Counted from the stretch's first letter, positions 1-9,472 are shown. The stretch is DNA of 64,000 bases from Caldicellulosiruptor bescii DSM 6725 (GCF_000022325.1 NC_012034.1:1258501-1322500); one strand, 5' to 3'. Numbers and translations: made by a program. Notes: a model not told the origin generated them from the letters alone.

Positions 1-102
1 ATTATTAAGAAACATAAGAGTACAACATTAGCAAATTGAAAATGCAATACTTAAGAGCCTAAAATCAAACATGGTATTTTGTGTGGATGGAGGGGATAGA
101 CT

Positions 103-705
103 ATAAAAAGAAACATTGCGCTATCTTTAATGCTTATCTGTTTTGTTCTGATAAACTGTTTCAATTGCGTAAAAGTTGAAGCAGCTTACAATAGCTTTGG
201 GGCTGCTTCATATGCAGATATTTGGGCACTAAGCAGAAATTCAAACTACCCTAGTTTTGACGCAGATTGCACAAATTTTGCATCTCAAGCAATGCATGAG
301 GGAGGAACTTTGCCATTTGATAAACAAAATGGTTGGTATTGCGAGAAAGTTCTTTGGTGGTGGAATTGGGGAACAGCTTGGAGTGTAGCTGATGATTTGT
401 ACAGATATCTATCAAACTCAGCCAGGGGAACGATTTTAGGTAGATGGAAATATGAGGGGCAAATAGGCTTTAATGATTATAATGATGTACTTCAACCTGG
501 TGATATTCTATTTTATGATTGGAATTCAGATGGAAGATTTGACCATGCTGGTGTTTCTGTAGGTTTAGGGTACGATTCTACTTATGGGAGAACTGGCAAT
601 GTTCAAGATCAACACACTTATGATAGATTTCATGCAATTTGGCATTTAAAACCATACAATGTCAGAGCTACTACTACAACAATAGTAGCAATTCGTCCAA
701 AATGA
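103..705 (+). CDS. Secreted amidase-like protein (Amidase_6 type)
   Basis: The mature part resembles the Amidase_6 (putative amidase) family of exported Firmicute proteins, related to NlpC/P60-type cysteine hydrolases. The DADCTNFASQ motif holds the probable nucleophile Cys, and DHAGVSVG holds the probable His. A Trp-rich stretch (WWWNWGTAW) lies between them. The likely role is cleavage of amide bonds in the cell wall or in an exported peptide. The first ATG is at 130, but it has no ribosome site and would remove the positive N-region of the signal peptide. Reading from an ATA at 103 gives KRNIALSLMLICFVL and a full signal peptide ending near VEA-AY. A good GGAGGGG site (89-95) sits 7 nt before that ATA. 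A membrane-anchored gene follows after 19 nt. Family call moderate; substrate unknown. Confidence 0.65.
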   Translation: MKRNIALSLMLICFVLINCFNCVKVEAAYNSFGAASYADIWALSRNSNYPSFDADCTNFASQAMHEGGTLPFDKQNGWYCEKVLWWWNWGTAWSVADDLYRYLSNSARGTILGRWKYEGQIGFNDYNDVLQPGDILFYDWNSDGRFDHAGVSVGLGYDSTYGRTGNVQDQHTYDRFHAIWHLKPYNVRATTTTIVAIRPK

Positions 706-724
706 GATGAGAGAGGTGTTGAGA

Positions 725-1426
725 ATGAAGGATAGGAAAATTTTCTCTTTAATTATTTCTTTAATATCAATACTAATTTTGTGCAGCGCATTAATTATTG
801 CTATTAATGTAAAAAGTAGTCAACAATTAGATAATGAACAGGAAATAAAGAAAACAGTAATAGGGGCTTTAAAATTAGCACATGGAATGCTTGACTATCC
901 TGCAGAATATACAAAATCACCTGACATTCAGATTCCTCAAGAAGTTGTAAATAGAAAATTAAAGGAAATTACTCAAGCATGTGAAAAGTATTATAGTAAT
1001 AAATACGGCTGGATGGCCAATAGATTGGAAATTTATAAGAATGCTGTACTTTTTGATGCATATCCCTCTTCATTTAAACCTGTTGAACATAAAATGACTG
1101 ATATAAAATTTTTAGAAATAAAAATCAATGGAGACAAAGCAACAGTTGTTGTAGACGTATTTGGTGAATATAAATCTGTAGGTTTGGCTTTAGATACTGA
1201 TACAATTCCGCCTTCTGAATTAAATGAAATAACCAATGCTAAAGGTTATAAAATGTCAGCTGAAGAACAGAAAAGGTTTATCGAAAAAGCTGAAAAGTTA
1301 CCTAAGAAAGTACGTGAATATAAAGTAAAATTTGGTGAAAGGTATGGTTTCAACTTAGAAAAAGAAAATGGAGAGTGGAAAATAACTTCAGAAACATTCA
1401 ATTTTCTCCCTGGGTATGAACCATAA
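725..1426 (+). CDS. Hypothetical protein with N-terminal membrane anchor
   Basis: I do not recognise the family. The protein of about 233 residues begins with a short positive stretch (MKDRK) and one hydrophobic segment at about residues 6-27. The rest is a charged, soluble, probably extracytoplasmic domain. The ATG at 725 is chosen over the one at 707 because AGAGGTG lies just before it. It follows the amidase-like gene by 19 nt and is probably cotranscribed with it. A strong terminator follows. The general look is that of NTF2-like or anti-sigma-type extracellular domains found in Firmicute lipoproteins, but no motif proves this. Confidence 0.5.
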   Translation: MKDRKIFSLIISLISILILCSALIIAINVKSSQQLDNEQEIKKTVIGALKLAHGMLDYPAEYTKSPDIQIPQEVVNRKLKEITQACEKYYSNKYGWMANRLEIYKNAVLFDAYPSSFKPVEHKMTDIKFLEIKINGDKATVVVDVFGEYKSVGLALDTDTIPPSELNEITNAKGYKMSAEEQKRFIEKAEKLPKKVREYKVKFGERYGFNLEKENGEWKITSETFNFLPGYEP

Positions 1427-1463
1427 AAATTACAAAAATATAATATCAATTCATAAAATTGAG

Positions 1464-1498
1464 AGAGGCTATCTAAAACCAAATGGATAGCCTCTTTT
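1464..1498 (+). terminator. Rho-independent terminator
   Basis: A 10-bp stem (AGAGGCTATC paired with GATAGCCTCT) is followed by T residues. It closes the two-gene unit upstream of smc. Confidence 0.85.
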
Positions 1499-1602
1499 AG
1501 TTTATCTTTTTAAAAAATCATTTTGAAACACTGGTATAGAATTGTCCCTATATTTTTGCTAAAATAATTGTTGTTTTAATCTTTATGGGGGAAGAGCTAA
1601 AG

Positions 1603-4600
1603 ATGTACATAAAATGGCTTGAAATCTATGGTTTTAAATCTTTTTGTGAAAAGACAAGGATAGAGTTTGAAAAAGGCATTACTGCAATAGTTGGACCAAA
1701 CGGTTGTGGCAAGAGCAATATCACAGACGCAATTAGATGGGCTTTAGGTGAGCAGAGCCTTAAACTTTTGCGTGCAGCAAAACAAGAAGACCTTATTTTT
1801 GCCGGCACAGAGAAGAGAAAATCTCAGGGTTTTGCTGAGGTTTCTATATGTTTTGACAACTCAAGCGGGGTTCTTCCCATCGATTATCAAGAAGTGGTGA
1901 TAACAAGAAGGCTTTTTAGAAGTGGTGAGAGTGAGTTTTTTATAAATAAAATTCCTTGCAGATTGAAAGATGTATATGAACTTTTTCTTGACTCTGGACT
2001 TGGAAAAGACGGATATTCTATTATATCCCAAGGTAGAGTTGATGAGATAATAAATGCAAGGCCTGTTGAGAGGTATAGGATTTTTGAAGAAGCGTGTGGG
2101 ATTACAAAGTATAAGTACAGAAAAGAAGAAACAGAGAGAAAGCTTAAAGCAACAGAGGAGAACATTCAAAGACTTCAGGATGTAATTTTTGAACTTAGCA
2201 CACAGCTGGAGGAAATTAAGACAGATGTAGAAAAAGCCAAGACATATCTACAAATAAATCAAAAACTCCAAAGTTTGAAAAAAGAAAAGTATGTTTATGA
2301 GTATAACTTGACAGGCAGAAGATATCATGATTTTCTCACAAAGGAGAAGCAATTAAATGAGGAACTCGAAAAGCTAATACAATTGAGAAGAGAACTTGAA
2401 GAAAGTATAAATCAGAACAAATTACAAATGGACCTGCTGACCCAGGAGGTAGAGAAAACAAGACTATCTTATGATGAATTAAAAAGTGAACTTACAGAGG
2501 CTACTACTCGCCTAAAGTTTTTAAAAAAGCAGCTTGAAAGCGAACAGCAACTTAAGGACCATTTGTCAAGGCAGATTTTACAGCTTGAGGAGCAAAAAGA
2601 GGATTTAAAAAAGAGCATAGAAGAAGTGCAAAAGAGTCTTTCTGAAAAAGAAGAAGAGCATAGAAACGTTTTAGAGGTTTATGCAAAGTTACAAAAACAA
2701 ATTACAGCTTTAAAAGAAAGCATTACAAAAATAGAATCAGAAATCCAAAAGAAAGAAGCAGAGTTAATTGAATGCATATCCCAGATAGAAAAGTTTAACC
2801 AAAAATTAAATGGAATTTTGCATTTGTCAGGTACTTTAGAAAATAGAAAAGAGAAAATAATTGAGCAGACAAATGCTATTTTAAATGAACTTGAAAAACT
2901 GACCGTTGCACAAGATACAAAAAAATCAAAACTTAAAGAATTAGATAATGATAAGAAAAAGCTTGTTATTTTACTTGAAGATTTAAACCAGCAGGTATCA
3001 GAAAAAGAGAGTCATCTTGCCAACATCAGAAGTTTAGTAGAAGATCTTTCAAAACAGCTGATAAAAAAGCAAGAAAAATTAAGTGTTTTGAAAATGATGG
3101 AAGAGAGCTATGAAGGATACAGCAAGACAATCAAGGAAATTTTCAAACGTGTAAAAAATCTTCCCATTTGTCTGTATGGGACGGTGGGAAGTTTGATATC
3201 TGTCAAAAGAGAATATCTAAAAGCTATTGAAACAGCCCTGAGCAGTTCTTTGCAATACCTTGTTGTGAAAAATGAAGATGATGCAAAAAGGATAATAGAG
3301 ATAGCAAAGAATGAGAAACTTGGCAAGGTCACAATTATACCTATTGATACTGTTTCGGTTTTGAGTCAAAAAGAAGATATTAACGCAGATGGCTTTTTAG
3401 GATTTGCAGATGAGTTTATTGATATAAATGATGAATTGAGAAAGGTAGTAGAATTTTTGCTTGGTCGGACCTTAGTTTTTGATACTATCGACAGAGCTAT
3501 AGAGTATCAAAGAAAGGTAGGATATAAGGCAAGGTGTGTTACACTTTCGGGAGAACTAATTTCTCCCGGTGGGGTTTTTGTTGGTGGTGAGAAGAAAGCT
3601 GATTTTTCTCTTCTGGAAAGGAAAGTAGAGAAAGAAGAGCTGGAACTTGATGTTAAAAACCTTTCATCCAAGCTTGAGGAAATGGATAAATTGATTATAA
3701 AAAATAGTGAAGTATTGTATGATCTGAAAACTGCGAAGCAAGAAGCGGAAGAAAACTTAAATGATTTATTGTTGAAAATGAATGAGCTTGAAAGAGAAAT
3801 TGAGATGTATGACTACAAAATAAAACAGCTTGCCCAAAACAAAGATGCTTTAGAAAACGAAAAGAAATTGATAGGTCAGCAACTCATAACACTTGAATGC
3901 GACATAAAGTCTTCACAGGAAAACTTAGAGAATCTCAAAAAATCAAAAGAGGGATTGGAAAAAAAGATTTCAAATCTTAAAACTACTTTGAGCAAACTAA
4001 AAAAAGATTATAATTTTTTGGATGGTAAGTTCACAAAAGCGATAGAAGAAAAGAATAAGATTGAAGCAGAGATTTCTATATTAAAACACAAGCTTGAAAG
4101 TAAAAGTTATAACATGGCTGAGATAGAGAATCAAAAAATGTACAGGTCCAATGAGAAGGTGAAATGTGAAGAGAATATAAAAGAGATTGAGGGGCAAATT
4201 TTTCAAACTTCTGAGGAGATAGAGGAGAAAAAACAGAAAGCAGAAGAGTTTAAAAATAATTTGCAGCGGCTTGAGAAAGATTACTCTGAACTTTCTGGCC
4301 GATACAATTCTGAGCAAAAAAGGTTAAATGAAGCTTTAAATAAAATTCAGGAGATAGAAAAAAAACTTGGGCAAATTGCTCTTGAAAAGCATGATGTTGA
4401 AAACTATATGAAGAATATAAAAGAAAAATATTTTGAAACATTTAATGAAGATATCAATACTTCAAATAGAGAAGTTTTTTGGTCAAAAGAGAAGGAAGAT
4501 GAGCTTGAAAGGTGCACAGCGGCGCTTTCTGAACTGGGGGAAGTAAAGTTATATTCAATCGATCAGGAGAAGAGGCTACAGGAAAGAATGCAATTTTTGC

Positions 4601-5136
4601 AAAAACAGATTGAAGATTTGCAAAAGACAACAGATGAGTTAAAAAGACTTATTAGTCATCTTGAAAAAAATATGAAAGAGATATTTTTAGAAAACTTTGA
4701 AAAGATAAAGAGTTTGTTTTCAGAGATATTCTTTGAGCTTTTTGGCGGAGGAAGTTGTGATTTGAAGCTCATAGGGCAGGATGGCGAGCTTGGTGTAGAT
4801 ATTGATGTTAAGCCTCCAGGCAAAAAGCTGCAAAATATAAATCTTCTTTCGGGTGGAGAAAAGGCTTTGGTAGCAATTGCACTTTTGTTCGCATTCTTAA
4901 CATTTAAAGGTTCTCTTTTGTGCATATTAGACGAGATAGATTCCAGCTTGGATGAGGCAAATGTTCAAAGGTTTGCCCAGTATATAAAGAATTTAAATAA
5001 CCAGAGCCAAATCATTATCGTTACCCATAGGAAACCCACAATGGAGATTGCCGACGTTCTATATGGTGTTACAATGGAAGAACGCGGTGTTTCAAAAGTT
5101 TTATCGCTAAACATTGAAAAAATACAGAAAGGATGA
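1603..5136 (+). CDS. smc: Chromosome segregation protein SMC
   Basis: This is the ATPase of the bacterial condensin complex (with ScpA and ScpB), which organises and segregates the nucleoid. At about 1177 residues it has the family's usual length. Walker A is GPNGCGKS at residues 31-38. Two long coiled-coil arms flank a globular hinge near residues 500-660. The C-terminal head carries the ABC signature LLSGGEK and the Walker B run ILDEIDSSLDEAN. I chose the ATG at 1603 because GGGGGAAG lies just upstream and MYIKWLEIYGFKSF matches the normal SMC N-terminus; the ATG at 1585 overlaps that ribosome site. ftsY follows after 6 nt, the usual Firmicute smc-ftsY order. Confidence 0.97.
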   Translation: MYIKWLEIYGFKSFCEKTRIEFEKGITAIVGPNGCGKSNITDAIRWALGEQSLKLLRAAKQEDLIFAGTEKRKSQGFAEVSICFDNSSGVLPIDYQEVVITRRLFRSGESEFFINKIPCRLKDVYELFLDSGLGKDGYSIISQGRVDEIINARPVERYRIFEEACGITKYKYRKEETERKLKATEENIQRLQDVIFELSTQLEEIKTDVEKAKTYLQINQKLQSLKKEKYVYEYNLTGRRYHDFLTKEKQLNEELEKLIQLRRELEESINQNKLQMDLLTQEVEKTRLSYDELKSELTEATTRLKFLKKQLESEQQLKDHLSRQILQLEEQKEDLKKSIEEVQKSLSEKEEEHRNVLEVYAKLQKQITALKESITKIESEIQKKEAELIECISQIEKFNQKLNGILHLSGTLENRKEKIIEQTNAILNELEKLTVAQDTKKSKLKELDNDKKKLVILLEDLNQQVSEKESHLANIRSLVEDLSKQLIKKQEKLSVLKMMEESYEGYSKTIKEIFKRVKNLPICLYGTVGSLISVKREYLKAIETALSSSLQYLVVKNEDDAKRIIEIAKNEKLGKVTIIPIDTVSVLSQKEDINADGFLGFADEFIDINDELRKVVEFLLGRTLVFDTIDRAIEYQRKVGYKARCVTLSGELISPGGVFVGGEKKADFSLLERKVEKEELELDVKNLSSKLEEMDKLIIKNSEVLYDLKTAKQEAEENLNDLLLKMNELEREIEMYDYKIKQLAQNKDALENEKKLIGQQLITLECDIKSSQENLENLKKSKEGLEKKISNLKTTLSKLKKDYNFLDGKFTKAIEEKNKIEAEISILKHKLESKSYNMAEIENQKMYRSNEKVKCEENIKEIEGQIFQTSEEIEEKKQKAEEFKNNLQRLEKDYSELSGRYNSEQKRLNEALNKIQEIEKKLGQIALEKHDVENYMKNIKEKYFETFNEDINTSNREVFWSKEKEDELERCTAALSELGEVKLYSIDQEKRLQERMQFLQKQIEDLQKTTDELKRLISHLEKNMKEIFLENFEKIKSLFSEIFFELFGGGSCDLKLIGQDGELGVDIDVKPPGKKLQNINLLSGGEKALVAIALLFAFLTFKGSLLCILDEIDSSLDEANVQRFAQYIKNLNNQSQIIIVTHRKPTMEIADVLYGVTMEERGVSKVLSLNIEKIQKG

Positions 5137-5142
5137 TAGAAG

Positions 5143-6048
5143 ATGGGATTTATTGATAGACTTAAAGAAGGTCTTTCAAAGACTAAAAAGAATTTTACTG
5201 AGAAGGTGGAGAGTTTATTAAAATCATTCAAGCAGATAGATGATGATCTCTTTGAAGAACTTGAAGAGGTTTTGGTACTCTCAGATGTTGGTGTTAAAAC
5301 ATCTCAAAAAATAATAGAAAATCTCAAAGAGAGGGTTAAAAAAGAAAGAATTCTTGATCCTCAAGTTGTAAAAGAACTTTTAAAAGAGGAGATGCTGAAC
5401 ATTATTAATCTTGAAAACAAATTAAGTGAAAAGTATCCCCTCATAATTCTGATGGTTGGCGTAAACGGTGTGGGTAAGACAACATCCATAGGTAAAATTG
5501 CAAATCTTTTAAAATCAAATGGTAAAAAGGTTTTAATTGCGGCAGCAGACACATTTAGAGCAGCAGCTGCAGAACAGCTTGAGATTTGGGCAAAAAGGGT
5601 TGGGTGTGACATTATAAAGCATGTGGAAGGTAGCGATCCAGCAGCTGTTGTATTTGATGGTATCCAAGCAATGAGGGCAAGAAAGGCTGATGTTTTGATA
5701 GTAGACACGGCTGGCAGACTTCATACTAAGAAAAATTTGATTGAGGAGCTCAAAAAGATTGACCGGGTGATAAATCAGCAAATGCCAGAAGCTGCAAAAG
5801 AGACTTTGCTTGTAATTGATGCAACAACCGGTCAAAATGCTCTAAATCAAGCAAAAGAGTTTAATCAGGCAGTCAATATTTCTGGAATTGTACTTACAAA
5901 GCTTGATGGTACGGCAAAAGGTGGTATTGTGATTTCCATCTGTGATGAGCTAAAGATTCCGGTAAAGTTTGTAGGTGTGGGAGAAAAGATAGATGATCTT
6001 CAGCAATTTAACGCAAAAGAATTTGTAGATGCTCTTTTTGAAAACTAA
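5143..6048 (+). CDS. ftsY: Signal recognition particle receptor FtsY
   Basis: This is the membrane-associated SRP GTPase that docks ribosome-nascent chain-SRP complexes at the Sec translocon. The 301 residues comprise a helical N domain and a G domain. The P-loop is GVNGVGKT at 106-113, DTAGR is at 188-192 and TKLDG lies near 250. The acidic A domain seen in E. coli FtsY is absent, as usual in Firmicutes. The gene starts 6 nt after smc, and its ribosome site overlaps the smc stop. The ylxM/ffh genes are not in the window. A terminator follows directly. Confidence 0.96.
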   Translation: MGFIDRLKEGLSKTKKNFTEKVESLLKSFKQIDDDLFEELEEVLVLSDVGVKTSQKIIENLKERVKKERILDPQVVKELLKEEMLNIINLENKLSEKYPLIILMVGVNGVGKTTSIGKIANLLKSNGKKVLIAAADTFRAAAAEQLEIWAKRVGCDIIKHVEGSDPAAVVFDGIQAMRARKADVLIVDTAGRLHTKKNLIEELKKIDRVINQQMPEAAKETLLVIDATTGQNALNQAKEFNQAVNISGIVLTKLDGTAKGGIVISICDELKIPVKFVGVGEKIDDLQQFNAKEFVDALFEN

Positions 6049-6060
6049 TAAAAATCACAC

Positions 6061-6084
6061 GGCTGGGCAGATACCCAGCCTTTT
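6061..6084 (+). terminator. Terminator of smc-ftsY
   Basis: GGCTGGG pairs with CCCAGCC across a short loop, followed by TTTT. It overlaps the stop codon of the converging regulator gene by two bases. Confidence 0.8.
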
Positions 6085-6763
6085 ATGCATCTTCGTACAA
6101 ATACTCCTCTATCTTTTCCAGATCTTTGACCCAGATCTCTTTTCCCCAAAAATCAATTAGTCCTTCTTCTTTCATTTTTATAAGCTCTCTTGAAAGTGAA
6201 GGCCTTTGCACATTAAAAATTTTAGCAAGCTCTTGCTTTGTCAAATTAAGTTTTAATTTTGTAGTTTTTTGTTTTTTGTACTCTTCAATTAAAAAATTAC
6301 AAATCTTTTGTCTCAAAGTAGAAAGCGTATTTTCTTTAAGTTTAGTGTTCAAGAGAAGGATTCTATCTGAAAGAAGGTTTAAAAAGTTGTGTAAAAACTT
6401 TTCGTTCTTTTTGCACATCTCAATTATGGCATGCTTTGGAATAAATATAACCTCTGTTTTGGTTTTTGAAACAATTGTCGCAGGAAAAGTGTTTGCCGAA
6501 GAGAATATGACAGCTTCACCAAACGTATCGCCTTGTGACAATGTAGTTATGGTATATTCTTTGCCTGAGACAGAGCTTTTCTTCACTTCAACCATTCCGC
6601 TGAGTATAAGCCCTACAAAGCTGCATTCGTCACCTTCAAGTACAATCACCTGGTCTTTTTCAAAATCCTTTTTAAGAATATGAAAGGTATCCAATATCTC
6701 TTTTATTTCGCTTTGATCCATCATCTTAAACAGCTTGCTTTGACATACCCTTTCAAGATGCAT
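6083..6763 (-). CDS. Crp/Fnr-family regulator, candidate HcpR
   Basis: This 226-residue transcription factor has a cyclic-nucleotide-type sensor domain (about 20-135) and a C-terminal Crp-type helix-turn-helix (LTKQELAKIFNVQRPSLSREL, near 170-195). No N-terminal Fnr cysteine cluster is present, so an Fe-S oxygen sensor of the Fnr type is unlikely. AAGAAGGTG supports the start. It is transcribed divergently from a ferredoxin-hcp operon, the arrangement known for HcpR, the regulator of hybrid-cluster-protein genes in anaerobes. A palindrome in the shared intergenic region is a likely operator. The family is clear; the HcpR name rests on context. Confidence 0.85.
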   Translation of the reverse strand: MHLERVCQSKLFKMMDQSEIKEILDTFHILKKDFEKDQVIVLEGDECSFVGLILSGMVEVKKSSVSGKEYTITTLSQGDTFGEAVIFSSANTFPATIVSKTKTEVIFIPKHAIIEMCKKNEKFLHNFLNLLSDRILLLNTKLKENTLSTLRQKICNFLIEEYKKQKTTKLKLNLTKQELAKIFNVQRPSLSRELIKMKEEGLIDFWGKEIWVKDLEKIEEYLYEDA

Positions 6764-6797
6764 CGGTTTTCACCTTCTTTAAAATGCATATAAAACT

Positions 6798-6811
6798 GTA
6801 ACATATGTTAC
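6798..6811. promoter_or_regulatory. Perfect palindrome, candidate HcpR operator
   Basis: GTAACATATGTTAC is a perfect 14-bp palindrome between the Crp/Fnr-type gene and the ferredoxin-hcp operon. It lies about 40-47 bp before the likely start of rightward transcription, where a Crp-type activator binds in class II promoters. A TATAAT at 6839-6844 has no good -35 box, which fits activation. Confidence 0.6.
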
Positions 6812-6873
6812 CGCAAATATATTCTAAACCATATAAAATATAATTGCAAGTAAACAGAGAGGGATGGTTGAAA

Positions 6874-7602
6874 ATGATAAGAAAGATTGTGAAGATCAAC
6901 GAAGAAAAGTGCAATGGGTGCGGACTGTGTGTGAATGCATGTATTGAGGGTGCGATTGAGCTTGTAAATGGCAAGGCGAAACTTGTCAGTGAAGAATACT
7001 GTGACGGACTTGGAAATTGTTTACCTGTTTGCCCAACAGGGGCAATTGAGATAATTGAAGCTGAAGCAAAACCATTCAATGAAAAGGCTGTGGAAGAAAG
7101 ACTCAATCAGAAAAAACAGCGTGAGCAGTTTTCATGTATGTGTCCTGGTTCTCAGGAGAGAATAATTGAAAGAAGTAGCAAGCTCGAAGCTCAAGAAGAG
7201 AAGAATCAAAGAGTACAAGAGAGCAAAGAAGAGTTATCTGAACTTGTTAACTGGCCGGTGCAGCTAAATCTTGTTAATCCTTATGCAAAATTTTTTGATA
7301 ACGCGCATATACTCATTGCTGCTGACTGTGTTGCCTATGCATATGCGTCTTTCCACAGAGATTTTATGAAAGGAAAAGTGACAATAATAGGATGTCCAAA
7401 GCTTGACAATATTGAATACTACTATGAAAAAATCTTAGAAATTATTCAGAATCATAATATAAAAAGCATCACAGTTGTCAAGATGGAAGTTCCTTGTTGC
7501 AATGGTATTGCAAGCATAGTTAAAAAAGCTATGCTTCAGGCACAGAAGATTTTGCCGTATCAAGAGGTAACAATTACCACTGATGGTGGTATAAAAGAAT
7601 AA
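6874..7602 (+). CDS. 4Fe-4S ferredoxin-like protein (FrdX type)
   Basis: The N-terminal 60 residues are a ferredoxin domain with one standard cluster motif, CX2CX2CX3C (C13, C16, C19, C23). A second set is unusual: C43, C49, C53, in CDGLGNC followed by LPVCP. A linker of about 60 charged residues leads to a domain that ends with more cysteines (PCCNGI). Proteins of this layout commonly sit beside hcp in clostridia and probably pass electrons to Hcp. The ATG at 6874 follows AGAGGG; upstream TTG codons in the same frame overlap the promoter. It is the first gene of the hcp operon, with 46 nt to hcp. Confidence 0.8.
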   Translation: MIRKIVKINEEKCNGCGLCVNACIEGAIELVNGKAKLVSEEYCDGLGNCLPVCPTGAIEIIEAEAKPFNEKAVEERLNQKKQREQFSCMCPGSQERIIERSSKLEAQEEKNQRVQESKEELSELVNWPVQLNLVNPYAKFFDNAHILIAADCVAYAYASFHRDFMKGKVTIIGCPKLDNIEYYYEKILEIIQNHNIKSITVVKMEVPCCNGIASIVKKAMLQAQKILPYQEVTITTDGGIKE

Positions 7603-7648
7603 TTTTTGGGTAAATAGAAATTGATAATATTTTAGGAGGTGTTATATT

Positions 7649-9301
7649 GTGATGATTCAAACTGATATGTTTTGTTTCCAATGCGAACAGACAGCAGGTG
7701 GGAAAGGCTGCACAAAGGTAGGTGTTTGTGGGAAAGACAGCAGAGTTGCTACACTTCAGGATTTGCTCTTATACCAGTTAAAAGGCATTGCATACTTGGG
7801 CAGCAAGATTTTAGCTGAGGGAAAAAAGATTGACGAAGGTACAACCAAATTCATGATGGATGCTCTATTTTCTACTCTTACAAATGTGAACTTTGATGAG
7901 AAAAGATTTGTAAGATATATTCTTGAAGCAGACAGCGTGAAAGAAAATCTAAAAAACCAAGTTTCTAACTTAGATAATCTACCCGCTGCCGTTTACTATC
8001 GGCCACCAGAAGATGTTGAAAAGATGATAACAGATGGGAAAAAGGTTGGAATTCTGGCAGATGACATTGATGAGGATGTCAGGTCTTTAAGAGAGCTCCT
8101 TATTTATGGCTTAAAAGGAATGGCTGCATATGCTCATCATGCATATAGGCTTGGCTACAAGGATGATGATGTGAACAATTTCTTCTTTACGGCACTTGCA
8201 AAAACGCTGGACAGCAACTTGTCAACAGATGAGCTTTACAACCTTTGTATGGAACTTGGAAAGAAGAATTTCAAATGTATGGAAATTTTGGACAAAGCTC
8301 ACACTGAGACTTTTGGTCATCCACGGCCAACAGAAGTTTTGATTTCCAAGAAAAAAGGACCATTTATAATTGTCTCTGGTCATGATTTGAAAGACTTAAA
8401 AGAACTTTTAGAGCAAACAGAAGGAAAAGGAATAAATATCTATACACACGGTGAAATGCTTCCTGCGCATGGTTATCCAGAGCTAAAGAAGTACAAACAT
8501 CTTGTCGGTAATTATGGTGGTGCATGGCAAGACCAGCAAAAGGAATTTGACAGCATTCCAGGGTGTATCTTGATGACCACAAACTGTCTGCAAAAACCAC
8601 GCGACAGTTACAAAGACAGAATATTTACAACGGGTGTTGTTGGGTTTGATGGTGTTGCACACATTGAAGAAGTAAATGGCAAAAAGGATTTCACACCAAT
8701 TATTCAAAAGGCATTAGAACTTGGTGGTTGGCAGGAAGACGAAGAAGAAAAGAAAATCCTTGTTGGATTTGCTCACAATACTGTGCTTGGTGTTGCAAAC
8801 AAAATAATTGAGGCTGTAAAAAGTGGTCAGATCAAGCATTTCTTCTTAATTGGTGGATGCGATGGTGCAAAGCCAGGTAGAAACTACTATACAGAGTTTG
8901 CTGAAAAAACTCCAAAAGACACGCTTATTTTGACGCTTGCATGTGGAAAGTATAGATTCAATAAGAAAGACTTTGGTAGAGTTGCTGAATTTCCAAGGCT
9001 TTTAGATGTTGGTCAGTGCAATGATGCATATTCTGCAATCATCATTGCAATTGAACTTGCAAAGGCTTTTGGGGTTGATGTAAATGATTTGCCACTTACA
9101 CTTGTTCTTTCATGGTTTGAACAAAAGGCAGTAGCGATACTTTTGACACTGCTATCCCTTGGCATTAAAAATATCTACTTAGGGCCATCGCTCCCAGCGT
9201 TTGTTTCACCAAATATTCTGCAGGTACTTGTAGAGAGATTCAATATAAAACCTATTTCAAACCCAGAGAATGATTTGAACGAAATTTTGTCAAAAAAATA
9301 A
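7649..9301 (+). CDS. hcp: Hydroxylamine reductase / hybrid-cluster protein
   Basis: Hcp is an Fe-S-oxo enzyme that reduces hydroxylamine or NO and protects anaerobes from nitrosative stress. The N-terminal cysteines C9, C12, C21 and C27 (CFQC, GKGC, GVC) bind the cubane cluster. Hybrid-cluster ligands lie in the C-terminal half, including LACGKYRFNKKDFG and DVGQCNDAYS. The length of 550 residues is normal for the class I enzyme of anaerobes. AGGAGGTG lies 7 nt before the GTG start at 7649; an ATG follows at 7652. Its partner is the ferredoxin gene upstream, and expression is probably controlled by the divergent regulator. Confidence 0.95.
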   Translation: MMIQTDMFCFQCEQTAGGKGCTKVGVCGKDSRVATLQDLLLYQLKGIAYLGSKILAEGKKIDEGTTKFMMDALFSTLTNVNFDEKRFVRYILEADSVKENLKNQVSNLDNLPAAVYYRPPEDVEKMITDGKKVGILADDIDEDVRSLRELLIYGLKGMAAYAHHAYRLGYKDDDVNNFFFTALAKTLDSNLSTDELYNLCMELGKKNFKCMEILDKAHTETFGHPRPTEVLISKKKGPFIIVSGHDLKDLKELLEQTEGKGINIYTHGEMLPAHGYPELKKYKHLVGNYGGAWQDQQKEFDSIPGCILMTTNCLQKPRDSYKDRIFTTGVVGFDGVAHIEEVNGKKDFTPIIQKALELGGWQEDEEEKKILVGFAHNTVLGVANKIIEAVKSGQIKHFFLIGGCDGAKPGRNYYTEFAEKTPKDTLILTLACGKYRFNKKDFGRVAEFPRLLDVGQCNDAYSAIIIAIELAKAFGVDVNDLPLTLVLSWFEQKAVAILLTLLSLGIKNIYLGPSLPAFVSPNILQVLVERFNIKPISNPENDLNEILSKK

Positions 9302-9317
9302 GTAAAATGAGACGGAA

Positions 9318-9356
9318 GGCAGGGCTGTGCAAAAAAATACACAGCCCTGCCTTTTT
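9318..9356 (+). terminator. Terminator of the hcp operon
   Basis: A 12-bp GC-rich stem (GGCAGGGCTGTG with CACAGCCCTGCC) has an A-rich loop and is followed by CTTTTT. Confidence 0.9.
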
Positions 9357-9472
9357 ATTATCTAAAGGTGCATAATGGAAAAGTCAAACTTGCAATTTAT
9401 ATAAAGTTAAGCTTTTAAAATTTAGAATAATCAATGATTTAGCAACATCCAGAAAAATTTAATTGAAATATA

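Noticed and set aside
1-88. Small open frames at the window's left edge
   Set aside because: Only very short frames with early stops; no recognisable protein end.
1033-1482. Minus-strand open frames opposite the anchored hypothetical gene
   Set aside because: They mirror the coding gene and include the terminator; no ribosome site or motif.
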